Counted from the first letter of the stretch, positions 45,009-54,566 are shown. The stretch is 64,000 nucleotides of DNA from Lewinellaceae bacterium (GCA_020636435.1 JACJXX010000001.1:992001-1056000), one strand, 5' to 3'. Notes: generated from the letters alone by a model not told the origin. Translations and numbers: made by a program.

Positions 45009-46544
45009 ATGAAGTATCCCATCGGCATACAGGACTTCGGAGAGCTGCGCAATGGCGGCTATGTCTACGTAGACAAAACGGAGCACATCCACCGGATCAT
45101 TACAGGCGGGAAGTACTTTTTCCTCTCCCGCCCCCGGCGTTTTGGCAAGTCGCTGCTGCTTTCTACGATGAAGGAGCTGTACAGCGGCGCGCGGGAGCTG
45201 TTTGAGGGGCTATGGATTGAAAATAACTGGGATTGGAAGAAGCAGAACCCCGTGATCTGGCTGAAATTCAGCAGTTATTCCTATCAAACCAAAGCGCTTG
45301 ACCAAGCGATTAACGAAGGCTTGCTGCTCGAAGCGCAACGCATGGGCATCACACTGGGAGAAGCCAACTACAAAAGTTACCTCCAGGAATTGATTGTCAA
45401 AGCCGCTTCCAATGGAAAAGTTGTCCTGCTCATCGACGAGTACGACAAACCCATCATCGATTACCTGGATGACATCCCCCAGGCAGAGGCCAACCGGGAT
45501 GTGCTCAAAAATTTCTACTCCATACTCAAAGACAGCGACGCTTATCTGGAACTTGTTTTCATTACCGGCGTCTCGGCCTTCTCCAAAGTGAGTATTTTCT
45601 CGGACCTAAATAACCTGAAAAACCTGAGCCTTCATAAAGATGCATCAGCCTTGCTCGGCATCACGTCCAATGAACTGGAAGCCTATTTTAATTCCCGCAT
45701 CCAGCAAATTGCAGTGCATCAAAAGGTGGAAGGTGAAGTTCTTTTCGAGAGGGTCAAAGAATGGTACAACGGCTATTCCTGGGATGGAGAAACTAAGCTG
45801 TATAACCCATTTTCATTGCTTAATTTCCTGGATGGGGAAAAGTTCCACAACTTTTGGTTCGCCACAGGCACGCCTACCTTCCTGGTCAAAGAGATGCGCA
45901 AACAGCAGTATTACGACATCGACCGGGTTGAAGCTTCCGAATCCCAGCTCTCCGCCTTCGATTTTCAAAATCTCGACCCCCTTACCGTGCTCTTCCAAAC
46001 CGGCTACCTCACCATCGACGGGTACGACGAACGGTTTCTGGTGTACCGGCTCCGGTACCCGAACCAGGAAGTGCGCTTTTCCCTGCAGCAATACCTGCTC
46101 AATGCCTATCGGGGCACGATGTCCGGCAATGCGCTCGCCCCGGTTATCGCTATCACTAAAGCGCTGGAGGCGAAGGATATAGGTCGGGTCGTGGAGACGA
46201 TCAACACCACCTTCAGCAGCATTCCCTACGATCTCTGGCAACGGGAGAACGAGCATTTTTACCACGCCCTGGTGCACCTGATCTTTTCGTTGCTGGGCAC
46301 TTACGTGCAATCGGAAGTACACAGCGCCAAAGGCCGCTGCGATGCCCTGGTGCAAACCGGCGATTACATCTACGCCCTGGAGTTCAAGCTCGATCAACCG
46401 GCAGCGGAGGCGCTTCGGCAGATCCGGGAAAGAGGGTACCTCAATCCTTATGTGGATTCCCCCAAGGAGAAGATCGCGGTAGGGATTGGCTTTTCGACGG
46501 AGGAGAAAAGGGTGGTGGATTGGGGGGTGGAGGATTTTAGATGA
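45009..46544 (+). CDS. AAA-ATPase-like / PD-(D/E)XK nuclease domain protein
   Basis: A 511-residue protein of the AAA_ASR plus PDDEXK_9 type. The start YPIGIQDFGELRNGGYVYVDKT is typical. The ATP-binding loop is SRPRRFGKSLLLST (residues 39-52), with VVLLIDEYDKP as Walker B. The C-terminal nuclease-like domain has GRCDALVQ and YALEFKLD, giving the D...ExK set. These genes occur in many near-identical copies in Bacteroidota, and their role (defence, mobile, other) is not settled. It begins 21 bases after the HHH gene and ends at the edge of a broken T9SS gene. Confidence 0.87.
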   Translation: MKYPIGIQDFGELRNGGYVYVDKTEHIHRIITGGKYFFLSRPRRFGKSLLLSTMKELYSGARELFEGLWIENNWDWKKQNPVIWLKFSSYSYQTKALDQAINEGLLLEAQRMGITLGEANYKSYLQELIVKAASNGKVVLLIDEYDKPIIDYLDDIPQAEANRDVLKNFYSILKDSDAYLELVFITGVSAFSKVSIFSDLNNLKNLSLHKDASALLGITSNELEAYFNSRIQQIAVHQKVEGEVLFERVKEWYNGYSWDGETKLYNPFSLLNFLDGEKFHNFWFATGTPTFLVKEMRKQQYYDIDRVEASESQLSAFDFQNLDPLTVLFQTGYLTIDGYDERFLVYRLRYPNQEVRFSLQQYLLNAYRGTMSGNALAPVIAITKALEAKDIGRVVETINTTFSSIPYDLWQRENEHFYHALVHLIFSLLGTYVQSEVHSAKGRCDALVQTGDYIYALEFKLDQPAAEALRQIRERGYLNPYVDSPKEKIAVGIGFSTEEKRVVDWGVEDFR

Positions 46545-47280
46545 ATTTACAATTACCCCCGTGCCTACCGGCGAGAATGCAACCATTATCCTGCCGGTGG
46601 CTGCCGCTCCTCAGTTGGATGGAGCGCCATTGCCGATAGGGACAGAAATACACGCAGGCACTTTGCGTAATGGCCAGTGGTTTTGCGGCGGCAAAGTGGT
46701 CTGGGAAGCAAACAATACCGCTCTGATTGCTTATGGAGAAGATGGTTTTGAGGAAGGGCTGCAAGACGGCGAGGCCTACCGGTTCCGGGTATTGCTACCC
46801 GGCGGCTGCTTGGCCGATAGCGTATCCGTGATTTATGAAGACAATCCAGGTTTTCAGGCAGGAATGTATCAGGCCGATGGCATAAGCCTTGTAGCCAGCC
46901 TGCAGGCTTACACCGTTAGAGCAGAGGTGAATGTTCTTGCCCCCAGTTGCCCGGGAAACAACGATGGCGAAGCCGAAGTAGGGCTGGCCATCGCCGGCAC
47001 CCCACCCTATGCTTACAATTGGAGCGGAGGGCAAAGCGAAGCCGTTGCCGGCACCTTGCCGCCTGGACCATTCAGCGTAACCGTCACTGATATTACCGGA
47101 TGTGCAGACACCCTCCACGGCACCATTGAAACAGCGCTTCTGCCCATTGTGCAGTTGCCCTCTGACACTGTTTTGTGTGACGCGGACAGCCTGGCGGTAG
47201 CTCCCTTGCTGCTGGAAGCCGATTCAATTGTATGGAATACCGGCGAAATGACCGCCGTCATTCTTGCCGAAAACAATTGA
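46545..47280 (+). pseudogene. Fragment of a T9SS-secreted protein with SprB-like repeat
   Basis: The frame reads EFTITPVPTGENATIILP, then VVWEANNTALIAYGED and GLQDGEAYRFRVLLP, a module common in Bacteroidota surface proteins. An SprB-like repeat follows (APSCPGNNDGEAEVG and YNWSGGQSEAVAGTL). It has no signal peptide and no C-terminal sorting domain, and it stops within what looks like the next PKD-like unit. Both ends are therefore missing. The 5' boundary coincides with the end of the preceding ATPase gene, suggesting that insertion or recombination there removed the start. Confidence 0.72.
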
Positions 47281-47492
47281 AGACACTAAGGCAGGCGAGG
47301 AAAAAGGCACAGTGTGGGAAGAAAAGAGCTATTTTTAACCCATGATTGGCCCCAACGCATCAACTCTAATCGGGAACCTCGGGGTACCGTCGCCCTGGCT
47401 GCGCAAAACGTTACAATCAGAAAAAATAACCGGCCGGGAGTATCTAAAAGAGCTTGTTTGCGTATGACAGAGCAGCAAAAAAAATCAAACCT

Positions 47493-48452
47493 ATGTTCCT
47501 GTTTAAAGAAGCTCTTTTTATAAGCGCTATCGCATTAGCCGCCGGTTGCTCCCAAAAGCCATGCATGGAAATCACCGTCCTGAACCGGCAGGTATTGAAA
47601 GACGTCAAATCGGCATCCGGGCTGGAGATTCTGGACAAAACCCTCTATGTCATCGGTGATAATTCGCCCTGGCTTTACAAAATAAACAACGCCTACCAGA
47701 TTGAGGAAAAACAGCCGATCGCTTCCGTAGAAGGCCTTGACGACGGCGTTATCCCCAAGGCTATCAAACCAGATTTCGAAGCCATGGCCATTGCTGAAAA
47801 GCAGGAAGGCAAGGAGTTCTTCATCTTTGGCTCCGGCTCTAAATCTCCGCAGCGGGATAAGATGATCACCGTTGACCTGGGAAATAGAGAGGTGAAATCT
47901 TATTCCTTAGAGGCATTCTACAAGAAGCTCAAAGAGGCGGCGGATCTCGATGACGAATCCCTTAATATAGAAGGCGCGATCATAAAGGATGAAGCGCTTT
48001 TCCTGTTCAACCGGGGAGAAAACCTGATCCTGAAATACCAACTGAAAGAACTGGAAGGCTACCTGGAGGGAAAACGGGATAGCCCGGCGCCTGAGGTATA
48101 CCTTATCAAGCTGCCCGAGATCAAAGGCGTAAAAGCGGGTTTTTCCGGCGCGGCCATCGTTCCGGGCGAAAACAAAGCCCTCTTTACTGCCTCGGTAGAA
48201 GATACGGAAGACTGGATCAAAGATGGAGAAGTGCTGGGCAGCTTCGTCGGCATGATCCCTTTATCGGGCCTGAAGGACAATCTACAGCCCGACTGCGTCC
48301 GGCTAACCGAAAACGGGCAGCCGTTGAACATAAAGGTGGAATCGCTGGCCGTTTTCTACCCCGCTCTCCACAACGACCTGCGCCTGCTTTTGGTAACGGA
48401 CAGCGACGGGGGTGACTCCGAGTTGCTGGAAGCCAATTTACACTGGCGCTAG
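47493..48452 (+). CDS. Lipoprotein, DUF6929-like
   Basis: A 319-residue protein. The N-terminal hydrophobic segment ends in ALAAGC, a lipobox. The body has beta-propeller-like content with SASGLEILDKTLYVIGDNSPWLY, DFEAMAIAE, FIFGSGSKSPQRD and LNIEGAIIKDEALFLFNRG, matching the pattern of DUF6929 proteins (related to esterase-like or phytase-like propellers). No activity is known. The ATG at 47493 starts the signal peptide. It is tail-to-tail with the hydrolase at 48438, overlapping by 15 bases, so the two ends share sequence. Confidence 0.7.
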   Translation: MFLFKEALFISAIALAAGCSQKPCMEITVLNRQVLKDVKSASGLEILDKTLYVIGDNSPWLYKINNAYQIEEKQPIASVEGLDDGVIPKAIKPDFEAMAIAEKQEGKEFFIFGSGSKSPQRDKMITVDLGNREVKSYSLEAFYKKLKEAADLDDESLNIEGAIIKDEALFLFNRGENLILKYQLKELEGYLEGKRDSPAPEVYLIKLPEIKGVKAGFSGAAIVPGENKALFTASVEDTEDWIKDGEVLGSFVGMIPLSGLKDNLQPDCVRLTENGQPLNIKVESLAVFYPALHNDLRLLLVTDSDGGDSELLEANLHWR

Positions 48453-49277
48453 AAATCCTTCTACCAGTCGGCAGAACAACTCCGGTTTTTCCATAAACGG
48501 CAAATGGCCCGCCCCGGAGATGACCTCCAGGCGGGCGCCGGGGATCAGCCGGGCGGCCCGCTCGCCGTGAACGACCGGAAAGAAGGCCTCGTCTTTGCCC
48601 CATATCAGCAGAGTGGGTGTCCGCACTGCTTGCAATTCTTCATCGGTGTAGGTAGCAACGGCGCGGCCCCGCCCCTGAAAGAAGGCCCGGCGGCCGCCTT
48701 TGCTCTTCAGCACATCGGTGGAGTAGTCGTGCCAGGCCGGGTGAGCGTCGTCCGGGTTTTGCATTACGTTGCGCCCCAGCAGGTCGCCCCAAATCGGAGA
48801 GGGAAATAATTTGTAGAGCGCCATTTTAAAAATAATGGCCTTGTTCCAGTCGTCTCCCAAACCCGCAGACCCAACCAGGATCAGCTTTTCCAGCCGTTCC
48901 GGATAGTTCAGCGAAAAGTGGATGCCGACGGAACCACCCTCGGAATTGCCGATCAGGGAAAACCTTTTCAAGCCCAGCCGGTCAGTGGCCTGCAGCAGCC
49001 AGTTGGTATTGAACGGCTTGTCGTAAGGCGCGCTGGGCTTTTCCGATTCTCCGTAGCCGGGCCGGTCAAAAGCAATGACCCGAAAATGGCGGCTAAGGGG
49101 CCCGATTACTTTGTACCAGGTAACTGCCCCGCCGCCGGCACCGTGCAATAGCACCAGGGCAGGCCCTGAGCCGGCTTCCAGGTAAGACGTTCGGATGCCC
49201 GCCGCGTCGATGTAATGGTGTTGAACATCGGCATCGATGATGCCTAGCAGTTGCTCGAAATTGGAGAGCTTGGTCAT
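48438..49277 (-). CDS. Alpha/beta-fold hydrolase (Ser nucleophile)
   Basis: A 279-residue cytoplasmic enzyme. The oxyanion loop LVLLHGAGGG is near residue 43, the nucleophile elbow is IGNSEGGSVG (Ser about 112), the acid is in IWGKDEAFFP and the catalytic His in GAGHLPFMEKPE. The cap domain lies between residues 140 and 210. The pattern matches small esterases and C-C hydrolases (MhpC-like), but the substrate cannot be inferred and no pathway genes are adjacent. Its 3' end overlaps that of the lipoprotein gene by 15 bases. Confidence 0.88.
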   Translation of the reverse strand: MTKLSNFEQLLGIIDADVQHHYIDAAGIRTSYLEAGSGPALVLLHGAGGGAVTWYKVIGPLSRHFRVIAFDRPGYGESEKPSAPYDKPFNTNWLLQATDRLGLKRFSLIGNSEGGSVGIHFSLNYPERLEKLILVGSAGLGDDWNKAIIFKMALYKLFPSPIWGDLLGRNVMQNPDDAHPAWHDYSTDVLKSKGGRRAFFQGRGRAVATYTDEELQAVRTPTLLIWGKDEAFFPVVHGERAARLIPGARLEVISGAGHLPFMEKPELFCRLVEGFLAPV

Positions 49278-49372
49278 GAGAAGGTCATTAAATAGGCGGG
49301 AAATTACACAAACAATTGGAACCTGCCAATTTTACCGGCCCGAGAGAGGCGGGAATGGGGTTATTGGCCCTG

Positions 49373-49542
49373 TTAAGGGAGTGTTCAAACTGCTGTGCTT
49401 TTTAGTTTTGAACCGCAGGGGGCGCTGAGATACGCAGAGTGCGCAAGCGCCTGTGGATCAAAATTTTACTCTGTGGCTCTCTGTGATCCCAGTGGTTCAA
49501 AAAATGCGGGCTGACACAGTTTTTCGAACACTCCCCTGTTAA
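49373..49542. repeat. Nested palindromic element of about 170 bp
   Basis: The outer arms GGGAGTGTTCAAACTGCTGTG (49377-49397) and CACAGTTTTTCGAACACTCCC (49515-49535) are imperfect complements, with TTAA near both ends. Inside, TTTTGAACC pairs with GGTTCAAAA and CGCAGAG with CTCTGTG. The gap 49278-49608 holds no gene; the element is probably a MITE-like repeat. Confidence 0.6.
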
Positions 49543-49608
49543 CGAAGGCTACGATTCCTGAAAATAACCATTAAAAAATTACCGCAGAGGAACTTCGTTC
49601 TTACAGCT

Positions 49609-50157
49609 CTAATCCGCCGCTAACTCCAGCTCTACTTTATGCTCCTCCAGCACCGGAATGATAAAATCTATCAGCTCCCGTAGCTCCCAGCCCAGCAGCT
49701 CCGCCCCTTTTCGGACCTCCTCCCGGTCGACGCTGGCAGCGAAGGACTTGGTTTTCAACTTTTTCAGGACGGATTTTGCATTCATTCCTTCGATGCGCGT
49801 GGGGCGGATAAGGGCAGCCGCGTAGATAAAGCCCGTCAACTCATCGGCAGCAACGATGCATTTGTCCAGCAGGGAATTGCGGGCCACATTCCACTTCGTA
49901 TAGTGCCCGGCAATGGCGTAAGCGATCTCCTCCTCCCCCCTTTCCTGTAGGCGGGCGACAATGATACCGGGGTGCTGATCGGGATACTTTTCATAGTCCG
50001 CATCGTGCAACAGGCCGGTGACGGCAAATTTTTCCTCGTCTTCCCCAAAGTGCCGGGCCAGGGCACGCATCACCAATTCCACCGTTCGGGCGTGGCGCAG
50101 GAGAGACTCGGTTTCGGTCATTTCGGCGAGCAGGGCGCAGGCTTCGTCGCGGGTCAT
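49609..50157 (-). CDS. HD-domain phosphohydrolase
   Basis: A 182-residue protein of the HD superfamily. Metal ligands are visible as RHARTVE (first His), LLHDADYEKYP (the HD pair) and later HPGIIVARL and AGHYTK with additional His, then AADELTG with the closing Asp. The C-terminal third is helical and charged. HD proteins of this size hydrolyse nucleotides or phosphomonoesters; the substrate is unknown. The gene is free-standing, flanked by palindromic repeats on both sides. Confidence 0.85.
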   Translation of the reverse strand: MTRDEACALLAEMTETESLLRHARTVELVMRALARHFGEDEEKFAVTGLLHDADYEKYPDQHPGIIVARLQERGEEEIAYAIAGHYTKWNVARNSLLDKCIVAADELTGFIYAAALIRPTRIEGMNAKSVLKKLKTKSFAASVDREEVRKGAELLGWELRELIDFIIPVLEEHKVELELAAD

Positions 50158-50172
50158 ATCATTTTCGTTTTA

Positions 50173-50337
50173 AGCGACGAGCCATCAATAACTGTCGGTT
50201 TTCCAGGAGCGCTTTTTCCTTTATCCGGCGTTAAAGAACCGCCTCCCTTAGCGCCACTAAGGTCGGGAACCTTCGCCTTGGCTAAAGAAAAAACCACTAA
50301 CCTATCGAAACACGACACTTATTAATCGCTCGTCGCT
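50173..50337. repeat. MITE-like inverted repeat of 165 bp
   Basis: AGCGACGAGC (50173-50182) and GCTCGTCGCT (50328-50337) are exact arms, extended inward by CAATAA/TTATTAAT with mismatches. It has no coding content. Confidence 0.5.
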
Positions 50338-50445
50338 AAGCGAAGCCGGAAGTTACAAACCATTTTTGAGGAATTCCAACAGCCGCGCCAGGCTACAGCG
50401 GGAATGAAATATGCCTGACTACGGAATCGCCTAACAATAAATCCG

Positions 50446-50487
50446 GAACATTGAACATTGAACATCGAACATCGAACACTGAACGCT
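50446..50487. repeat. Six heptamers GAACATY
   Basis: GAACATT twice, GAACATC twice, GAACACT and a shortened GAACGC form a tandem tract between the HD gene and the downstream end of the PLP lyase gene. The 391-base gap has no gene. Confidence 0.8.
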
Positions 50488-50548
50488 CCTGTGGCCAGGT
50501 TTGCCAGACGAACAACTTCCAACCATCAACTGACAGCTACGCCTCCTC

Positions 50549-51832
50549 TCAAACCACCACCTCAGCCTCCCACATTTCCGCCGCTTTTTCCAGCGCAAAT
50601 TCGATATCCGCGATCAAATCCCGCACATTTTCTACGCCTACCGACAGGCGGACCAGCTTTTCGGAAATGCCCATCTCCTCCATCACATCTTCCGGTATGC
50701 CGGCGTGAGTCATCGTCGCCGGATGTTCGGCTAAGGATTCCGTGCTGCCCAGGCTGACCGCCAGCTTCACCAGCTTTAAGTTATTGAGAAAAGCGAAGGC
50801 TTCCTTTTCGCCGCCCCGGATATCGAAGGCCAGCATGGCGCCGGGAGCGCTGCACTGCCGTTCGTAAATCCGGTACTGTTCGCCGTCAGTTTCGTCGAGC
50901 AAACCCAGGTAATGGACGTTTTCCACCATGGGGTGTTGCTGCAGAAAGCGCGCCACCCGCTGGGCGTTGCGCGTTTGTTTTTCCATGCGCAGTTTAAGCG
51001 TTTCCAGGCTGCGGGTGAGCAACCAGGCGTCGTAGGGGCTGGCCATGCTGCCGAAGAAGGTACGCAGAACCTTGATGCGCGCGATCAGATCTTTGTTGCC
51101 AAGGGCAGCGCCGGCAACCACGTCGCTATGGCCGCCTATGTATTTGGTGGCGGAATACAACACCAGGTCGGCGCCCAGGTGCAACGGGTGCTGCCAGAGG
51201 GGGCCCATGTAGGTATTGTCTACTACGGTGAGTACCTGCCGTTCTTCGGTGGACAGTGTTTTTGCCAGGCTGCTCATGGCTTCAATATCGATCAGCGTAT
51301 TGGTCGGGTTAGCAGGCGTCTCAATGTAGATCATCGCCACACGGTGAGCCTGCCGGTTGGCCTTCAGCTGCCGAAGGATGGCCTCCGGTTGTTGATCGTA
51401 GTAAAACGGAACTACCTGAATGCCAAAACGGGTGAGCGCCTCGGTGATGAAGTGCACGGTGCCACCGTACAACGGGCTGCTGTAGAGCAGCACATCGCCT
51501 GGTTTCAGGAATTCGAAAACAGTGGTGGAAATGGCCGCCATGCCACTGGCGAAAACGGCGCAGGCTTCAGCTTCGTCCCACAGGCAAAGGCGCTTCTCCA
51601 GAATCTCCAGGTTGGGGTTGTCCAGGCGGCTGTAGATCATGCCCGGCGCTTCTCCGTTCGCCGGCTCGCGCAGGCCGTAGGCCAGTTCGAAGAAATCCTT
51701 GCCTTCTTCTGCCGTTTCGAAGGCAAAGGTAGAGGTCTGATAAATCGGGGCTTTCACAGCGCCCCGGGCCATGCCTGGTTTGTGGCCGTAGGACATCATC
51801 AGGCTCTCCGGTTTGAATTTTTGATAGGGCAT
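50549..51832 (-). CDS. Cys/Met-metabolism PLP enzyme (methionine gamma-lyase / cystathionine gamma-synthase type)
   Basis: A 427-residue fold-type I PLP enzyme. GAVKAPIYQTSTF marks the family, IYSRLDNPNLEILE is the active-site region that binds phosphate of the neighbouring subunit, and the PLP loop is ASGMAAIS. The Schiff-base lysine is in YSATKYIGGHSDVV, and the C-terminus has SLGSTESLAEHPATMTH. It is usually 380-400 residues; this one has a short insertion near residue 50. Whether it degrades methionine or does transsulfuration cannot be told. A divergent Lrp-type regulator gene starts 225 bases away and probably controls it. Confidence 0.9.
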   Translation of the reverse strand: MPYQKFKPESLMMSYGHKPGMARGAVKAPIYQTSTFAFETAEEGKDFFELAYGLREPANGEAPGMIYSRLDNPNLEILEKRLCLWDEAEACAVFASGMAAISTTVFEFLKPGDVLLYSSPLYGGTVHFITEALTRFGIQVVPFYYDQQPEAILRQLKANRQAHRVAMIYIETPANPTNTLIDIEAMSSLAKTLSTEERQVLTVVDNTYMGPLWQHPLHLGADLVLYSATKYIGGHSDVVAGAALGNKDLIARIKVLRTFFGSMASPYDAWLLTRSLETLKLRMEKQTRNAQRVARFLQQHPMVENVHYLGLLDETDGEQYRIYERQCSAPGAMLAFDIRGGEKEAFAFLNNLKLVKLAVSLGSTESLAEHPATMTHAGIPEDVMEEMGISEKLVRLSVGVENVRDLIADIEFALEKAAEMWEAEVVV

Positions 51833-51866
51833 TTTTACTGTATTTGGTTAGGCAAAATTTCAGAGA

Positions 51867-51913
51867 GACTTGACAAGTTTCAGGTAACTCCCTCCAGAAA
51901 AACTTGTTAAGTC
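51867..51913. repeat. 47-bp palindromic element, copy 1
   Basis: The arms GACTTGACAAGTTTC and GAAAAACTTGTTAAGTC surround 15 bases. The reverse complement of the element at 55782-55830 has nearly identical arms and a different middle. Here it stands in the leader of the PLP lyase gene, close to the predicted start site. Confidence 0.85.
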
Positions 51914-51922
51914 TAACCCTAG

Positions 51923-51930
51923 CAAATGTA
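51923..51930 (-). promoter_or_regulatory. Possible -7 box of the PLP lyase gene
   Basis: The minus strand reads TACATTTG, matching TAnnTTTG. Transcription would begin near 51916, so that the palindrome at 51867-51913 would be the first structure in the mRNA. No -33 element is seen. Confidence 0.35.
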
Positions 51931-52057
51931 CCCTTTATCAGATTATTTTTCCATGACGAATATCAACTGAAGAAAATAAAACTTAATTTTACTTTTTAAA
52001 TAGAAAATTCACTAAAATAATTGGCATCAACCGCCTCGCAACAGAAAAATCTTCGCC

Positions 52058-52525
52058 ATGAAGCCCATCGACGCCACCGACCTGCGCATTCTGCACCTGC
52101 TGCAGGAGAACGCCAAATACACCAACAAAGAAGTAGCCGCCCGACTGGGCATGAGCACTACCCCCGTTTACGAGCGCATCCGGCGGCTGGAAGAACAAGG
52201 CTATATCCAGGGTTACGCCGCCCTACTGGATAAGGAAATGATGGGCTACCACCTGGTGGCCTACTGCAATGTGCAACTCAAGGAGCACGCCCAGGCCTTC
52301 CTTCAAAAATTCGAAGGGGAAGTACATCACCTCAACGAGGTCGTGGAGTGCTATCACATCGCCGGCATGTTCGACTACCTGCTCAAAGTAGTCTCTACCG
52401 ACATGAAGGCCTACCAGGATTTTATCGTCAACAAGCTGGCGGCGCTGGACAACATCGGCAACGTGCAGAGTTCCTTTGTGATGACGCAGGTGAAATGGGG
52501 GGTTGGGGTGCCGGTGGGAGGGTAG
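52058..52525 (+). CDS. Lrp/AsnC-family regulator
   Basis: A 155-residue transcription factor. The winged helix-turn-helix is residues 1-60 (IDATDLRILHLLQENAKYTNKE and MSTTPVYERIRRLEEQGYI), and the RAM/ligand domain covers 65-150 (GYHLVAYCNVQL, VVECYHIAGMFDYLLKVVS). These proteins form octamers and respond to amino acids, often controlling nearby amino-acid enzymes. It is divergent from the PLP lyase gene, a common arrangement, so methionine or a similar amino acid is a fair guess for the effector. Confidence 0.94.
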   Translation: MKPIDATDLRILHLLQENAKYTNKEVAARLGMSTTPVYERIRRLEEQGYIQGYAALLDKEMMGYHLVAYCNVQLKEHAQAFLQKFEGEVHHLNEVVECYHIAGMFDYLLKVVSTDMKAYQDFIVNKLAALDNIGNVQSSFVMTQVKWGVGVPVGG

Positions 52526-52613
52526 GGTTGAAGAAACAAAGGCCTTCAGCAGTTACTTGTTATTACAATGAGAATAATTTGATTATTTTCAGGGTAGCAA
52601 AAAATGGTACGCC

Positions 52614-54482
52614 ATGAAATTACGACAATTCCTCCCCCTCCTGGCCTTGCTGACCGCCTGCACCTCCAATCCAGGCAACGAAACACCCTACCGCGACCTC
52701 AATAAGAACGGTAAAATGGACGTCTATGAAGACCCCGGTCAGCCCATAAACGCCAGGACAGACGACCTGCTGCAGCAGATGACGCTGGAAGAAAAAGCCG
52801 GCATGCTGTTCATCGACGGGGTCGGCATCCGGGAGGATGGAGAACTGAGCGAAGAGCCTGTGGTTGTAAACAACGGACCCAGGCCCAGCGCTGCCAGTCT
52901 CCTGAAAAACCAGAAAATGACACATTTCAATATCTGGGGGGTTCCCTCCCTGGAAACCCTGGCTAAATGGCACAACAACATCCAAAAACTGGCCGAAGCG
53001 ACTCGCCTGGGCATTCCCGTCACCATTGCTTCCGACCCCCGGCACTACTTCAGCAAATCCATCTTCAGCATGGAAGCGCAGGGCTTCTCCCAATGGCCTG
53101 AGCAACTCGGCTTTGCCGCCATCGGCGATACCGCCCTCATGCGGCAGTTTGCCGACATCGCCCGGCAGGAGTATCTGGCAGTGGGCATCCGGGAGGCGCT
53201 GCACCCTTCCACCGACCTGGCCACTGAACCCCGCTGGGCGCGCATCGGCGGCACCTTCGGGGAGGATGCGGAACTGTCTGCCCGCCTGGCCAAAGCCTAC
53301 ATCCTAGGCTTCCAGGGCGGTCAACTCGACTCCAACGGCGTAGCCTGCATGGCGAAGCATTTCCCCGGCGGCGGTCCGCAAAAAGAAGGGCTCGACCCCC
53401 ACTTTTCTTTCCATAAAGGGCAGGCTTATCCGGGAAATAATTTCGACTACCACCTCTTCCCCTTCCAGGCGGCGTTTGAAGCCGGAGCGGCAGCCATCAT
53501 GCCCTACTATGGCGTGCCCACCGGACTGGAGTTCGAGGAGGTAGGTTTTTCCTACAACAAGGCCATCATCACCGGGCTGCTGCGCGAAAAATACAACTTC
53601 GACGGGGTGGTTTGCACCGACTGGGGCCTGGTAACCGACGCGCCTATGGGCCCTGGCGTGGTTTGGAGCGCACGAGCCTGGGGAGTGGAAGAACTGAATA
53701 CCGAAGAGCGGGTGCTCCGAATCATAGAGGCTGGAGTAGACCAGTTTGGCGGAGAGTCCATCCCGGAAATGGTAGTGCAACTGGCAAAGGACGGACGGCT
53801 CAGCGAGGAAAGGCTCAACGAATCGGTACGGCGCCTGCTGCGGGTAAAATTCCAGCTGGGCTTGTTCGACGATCCTTACGCCGACATTGATGAGATGAAA
53901 CAAGTGATTGGAAAACCGGAATTTGTAGAGGCAGGCCAGGCCGCCCAGCGTCGCGCCCTGACATTGTTAAAAAATGAAGATGACATCCTGCCGCTGGAAG
54001 TAGGTTCTCTCAAACTTTACATAGAAAAAATTGGTCCCGAAACGGCTTCCCGCTATGGCGCTGTGGTGGAAACTCCTGAAGAGGCCGACCTGGCTATCAT
54101 CCGCCTCAACGCACCCTGGTACCCGGTGGAAACCGACAACCCTTTTGCCCGGGGCTTCCATCACGGCGACCTGGATTTTAAAGGGGAAGAAAAAGAAAGA
54201 ATCCTGAACCTGCTCCATACCCTGCCCACCATCGTCGATATCTACCTGGACCGCCCTGCCGTCATTCCGGAGATCAACGCCCGGGCAAAAGCGGTGGTGG
54301 CCAACTTTGGCGCCAGCGACGCCGCATTGCTGGATGTCATCTTCGGAAAGGCGAGACCGGAAGGAAGGCTGCCTTTTGAACTGCCCTCTTCCATGGAAGC
54401 CGTGCGGAACCAAAAGCCGGATGTGCCCTACGATTCACAGCATCCATTGTATAAATTCGGCCATGGGTTAAGCTACAAATAG
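52614..54482 (+). CDS. GH3 beta-glycosidase, lipoprotein
   Basis: A 622-residue retaining glycosidase of the beta-glucosidase/beta-xylosidase type. The N-terminal LLALLTAC is a lipobox. A short calcium-loop-like word, DLNKNGKMDVYED, follows at residues 28-40. The (beta/alpha)8 domain has MTLEEKAGML, HPSTDLATEPRWAR and MAKHFPGGGPQKEG; the nucleophile Asp is in VCTDWG. The second domain begins near residue 455 (TLLKNEDDILPLE) and ends with LYKFGHGLSYK. It probably cuts oligosaccharides at the cell surface. It is free-standing; substrate not readable. Confidence 0.92.
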   Translation: MKLRQFLPLLALLTACTSNPGNETPYRDLNKNGKMDVYEDPGQPINARTDDLLQQMTLEEKAGMLFIDGVGIREDGELSEEPVVVNNGPRPSAASLLKNQKMTHFNIWGVPSLETLAKWHNNIQKLAEATRLGIPVTIASDPRHYFSKSIFSMEAQGFSQWPEQLGFAAIGDTALMRQFADIARQEYLAVGIREALHPSTDLATEPRWARIGGTFGEDAELSARLAKAYILGFQGGQLDSNGVACMAKHFPGGGPQKEGLDPHFSFHKGQAYPGNNFDYHLFPFQAAFEAGAAAIMPYYGVPTGLEFEEVGFSYNKAIITGLLREKYNFDGVVCTDWGLVTDAPMGPGVVWSARAWGVEELNTEERVLRIIEAGVDQFGGESIPEMVVQLAKDGRLSEERLNESVRRLLRVKFQLGLFDDPYADIDEMKQVIGKPEFVEAGQAAQRRALTLLKNEDDILPLEVGSLKLYIEKIGPETASRYGAVVETPEEADLAIIRLNAPWYPVETDNPFARGFHHGDLDFKGEEKERILNLLHTLPTIVDIYLDRPAVIPEINARAKAVVANFGASDAALLDVIFGKARPEGRLPFELPSSMEAVRNQKPDVPYDSQHPLYKFGHGLSYK

Positions 54483-54566
54483 AACTTCATTCCAAAAATA
54501 ACTCAAAAAAATTTATGGAATTTCCCGGATTCTGCGACATATATATAGAACCAAACCTTTACTATC

